Of a stretch of DNA of 64,000 nt, positions 63,085 to 64,000 are shown in pieces. The notes beneath the pieces were generated by a model. That model did not search any database, was not told the origin of the DNA, and saw nothing but the letters and a program-made list of their open reading frames with translations. This stretch comes from Streptomyces sp. LUP30. Its GTDB lineage: Bacteria > Actinomycetota > Actinomycetes > Streptomycetales > Streptomycetaceae. The stretch lies in the NCBI RefSeq assembly GCF_001746365.1, contig NZ_MJAJ01000012.1, forward strand, positions 92,375-156,374, given 5' to 3'. Numbering within the stretch: position 1 is the first letter of the stretch; each line of letters starts with the position of its first letter. Position numbers and translations under genes: made by a program.

Positions 63085-64000
63085 TCAGCCGACGACGGTC
63101 CAGGTGTCCCCGCCCGCCAGCAGTGCGGCCAGGTCGCCTTTGCCGTGCTGTTCGACGGCGGTGTCGAGCTGGTCGGCCATCAGGGTGTCGTAGACGGGTC
63201 GTTCGACGGAGCGCAGGACGCCGATCGGGGTGTGGTGCAGGGTGTCGGGGTCGGCGAGGCGGGACAGGGCGAACGCGGTGGTGGGCGACGCGGCGTGCGC
63301 GTCGTGCACCAGGACGTCCGTCTCGTTCTGCGGGGTCACCGTGACGACCCGCAGATCGCCGGTCTGCCGGTCGCGCACGACCCCCCGCGCCCCGTCCGTG
63401 CCGAATCGGATGGGCTGTCCGTGTTCCAGGCGGATCACGGCGTCCTGGGCCGACTGCCGGTCCTTGAGCGCCTCGAACGCGCCGTCGTTGAAGATGTTGC
63501 AGTTCTGGTAGATCTCCACCAGTGCGGTGCCCGGATGGGCGGCGGCCTGGCGCAGGACGTCGGTGAGGTGCTTGCGGTCCGAGTCCACGGTGCGGGCCAC
63601 GAACGACGCCTCGGCGCCCAGGGCCAGCGACACCGGGTTGAAGGGGGCGTCCAGGGAGCCCATCGGCGTGGATTTGGTGATCTTGCCGACTTCGGAGGTG
63701 GGGGAGTACTGGCCTTTGGTGAGGCCGTAGATGCGGTTGTTGAACAGCAGGATCTTGAGGTTGACGTTGCGGCGCAGGGCGTGGATGAGGTGGTTGCCGC
63801 CGATGGACAGGGCGTCGCCGTCTCCGGTGACCACCCACACGCTCAGGTCGCGGCGGGAGGCGGCCAGTCCGGTCGCGATGGCCGGGGCGCGTCCGTGGAT
63901 GGAGTGCATCCCGTAGGGGTTCATGTAGTAGGGGAAGCGTGAGGAGCAGCCGATGCCGGAGACGAAGACGATGTTCTCCTTGGCCAGCCCGAGTTCCGGC
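63085..64000 (-). CDS. korB: 2-oxoacid:ferredoxin oxidoreductase beta subunit, truncated by the window edge
   Basis: The C-terminal 304 residues of a 2-oxoglutarate (or related) ferredoxin oxidoreductase beta chain. The reading frame continues through SGIGCSSRFPYYMNPYGMHSIHG to the right edge, so the start is outside the window. The thiamine pyrophosphate motif is VTGDGDALSIGGNHLIHALRRN, and FNNRIYGLTKGQYSPTS is characteristic of KorB. It decarboxylates a 2-oxo acid to an acyl-CoA and reduces ferredoxin; the alpha chain is expected immediately upstream, beyond the edge. In other bacteria KorAB substitutes for 2-oxoglutarate dehydrogenase. Confidence 0.92.
   Translation of the reverse strand, partial: PELGLAKENIVFVSGIGCSSRFPYYMNPYGMHSIHGRAPAIATGLAASRRDLSVWVVTGDGDALSIGGNHLIHALRRNVNLKILLFNNRIYGLTKGQYSPTSEVGKITKSTPMGSLDAPFNPVSLALGAEASFVARTVDSDRKHLTDVLRQAAAHPGTALVEIYQNCNIFNDGAFEALKDRQSAQDAVIRLEHGQPIRFGTDGARGVVRDRQTGDLRVVTVTPQNETDVLVHDAHAASPTTAFALSRLADPDTLHHTPIGVLRSVERPVYDTLMADQLDTAVEQHGKGDLAALLAGGDTWTVVG

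Overview
The window is chromosomal DNA from a Streptomyces or a very close relative. Base composition is very GC-rich with strong third-position GC bias, GTG starts and translationally coupled overlaps are common, and the gene set is typical of the genus: futalosine-pathway menaquinone genes, a 14-gene complex I operon with a Rex-type operator, a membrane-anchored Ser/Thr kinase and NlpC/P60 and SLT wall enzymes. I see no tRNA, rRNA, insertion sequence, prophage or CRISPR array.

Positions 1-17200 hold a methyltransferase, a cold-shock protein with a structured leader, mqnA, a Ser/Thr kinase, a prepilin-peptidase-like protein with a collagen-like insert, mqnC with a degenerate amidohydrolase behind it, a GH18-like lipoprotein, and a three-gene exopolysaccharide operon (small membrane protein, deacetylase-glycosyltransferase fusion, acyltransferase) that resembles a compressed ica/mat locus. 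Then come menG, a PASTA protein, a GNAT enzyme, a geranylgeranyl-reductase-family flavoprotein (candidate menaquinone side-chain reductase) and an NlpC/P60 hydrolase.

Positions 17780-34140 are a complete nuoABCDEFGHIJKLMN operon, with a -10 element and Rex site upstream and a strong hairpin terminator downstream. With mqnA, mqnC, menG, the reductase and a polyprenyl diphosphate synthase (49.4 kb), the window covers both synthesis of menaquinone and the enzyme that reduces it.

Positions 34286-43442 hold recQ and, convergent to it, the most unusual locus: a six-gene minus-strand operon of a GntR regulator, an AprB-like two-cluster ferredoxin, a sulfonate/nitrate-type ABC importer (binding lipoprotein, permease, ATPase) and an AprA-like FAD protein fused to C-terminal HEAT repeats. 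It looks like an adenylylsulfate-reductase-like redox pair tied to uptake of a small anion or organosulfur compound; the substrate is unknown.

Positions 43500-64000 are mixed: an orphan M56 peptidase, fumarylacetoacetase, a HAD phosphatase, an SLT transglycosylase behind a c-di-AMP (ydaO-type) riboswitch, polyprenyl synthase, a LolA-like protein with an ABC-2 exporter pair, an FMN reductase, an amidase, two poorly known proteins around a palindrome (one with a degenerate P-loop), an M28 peptidase, a VOC protein, RarD, a QorB-like/HxlR divergent pair, and the truncated korB at the right edge. Many intergenic gaps carry short direct repeats.
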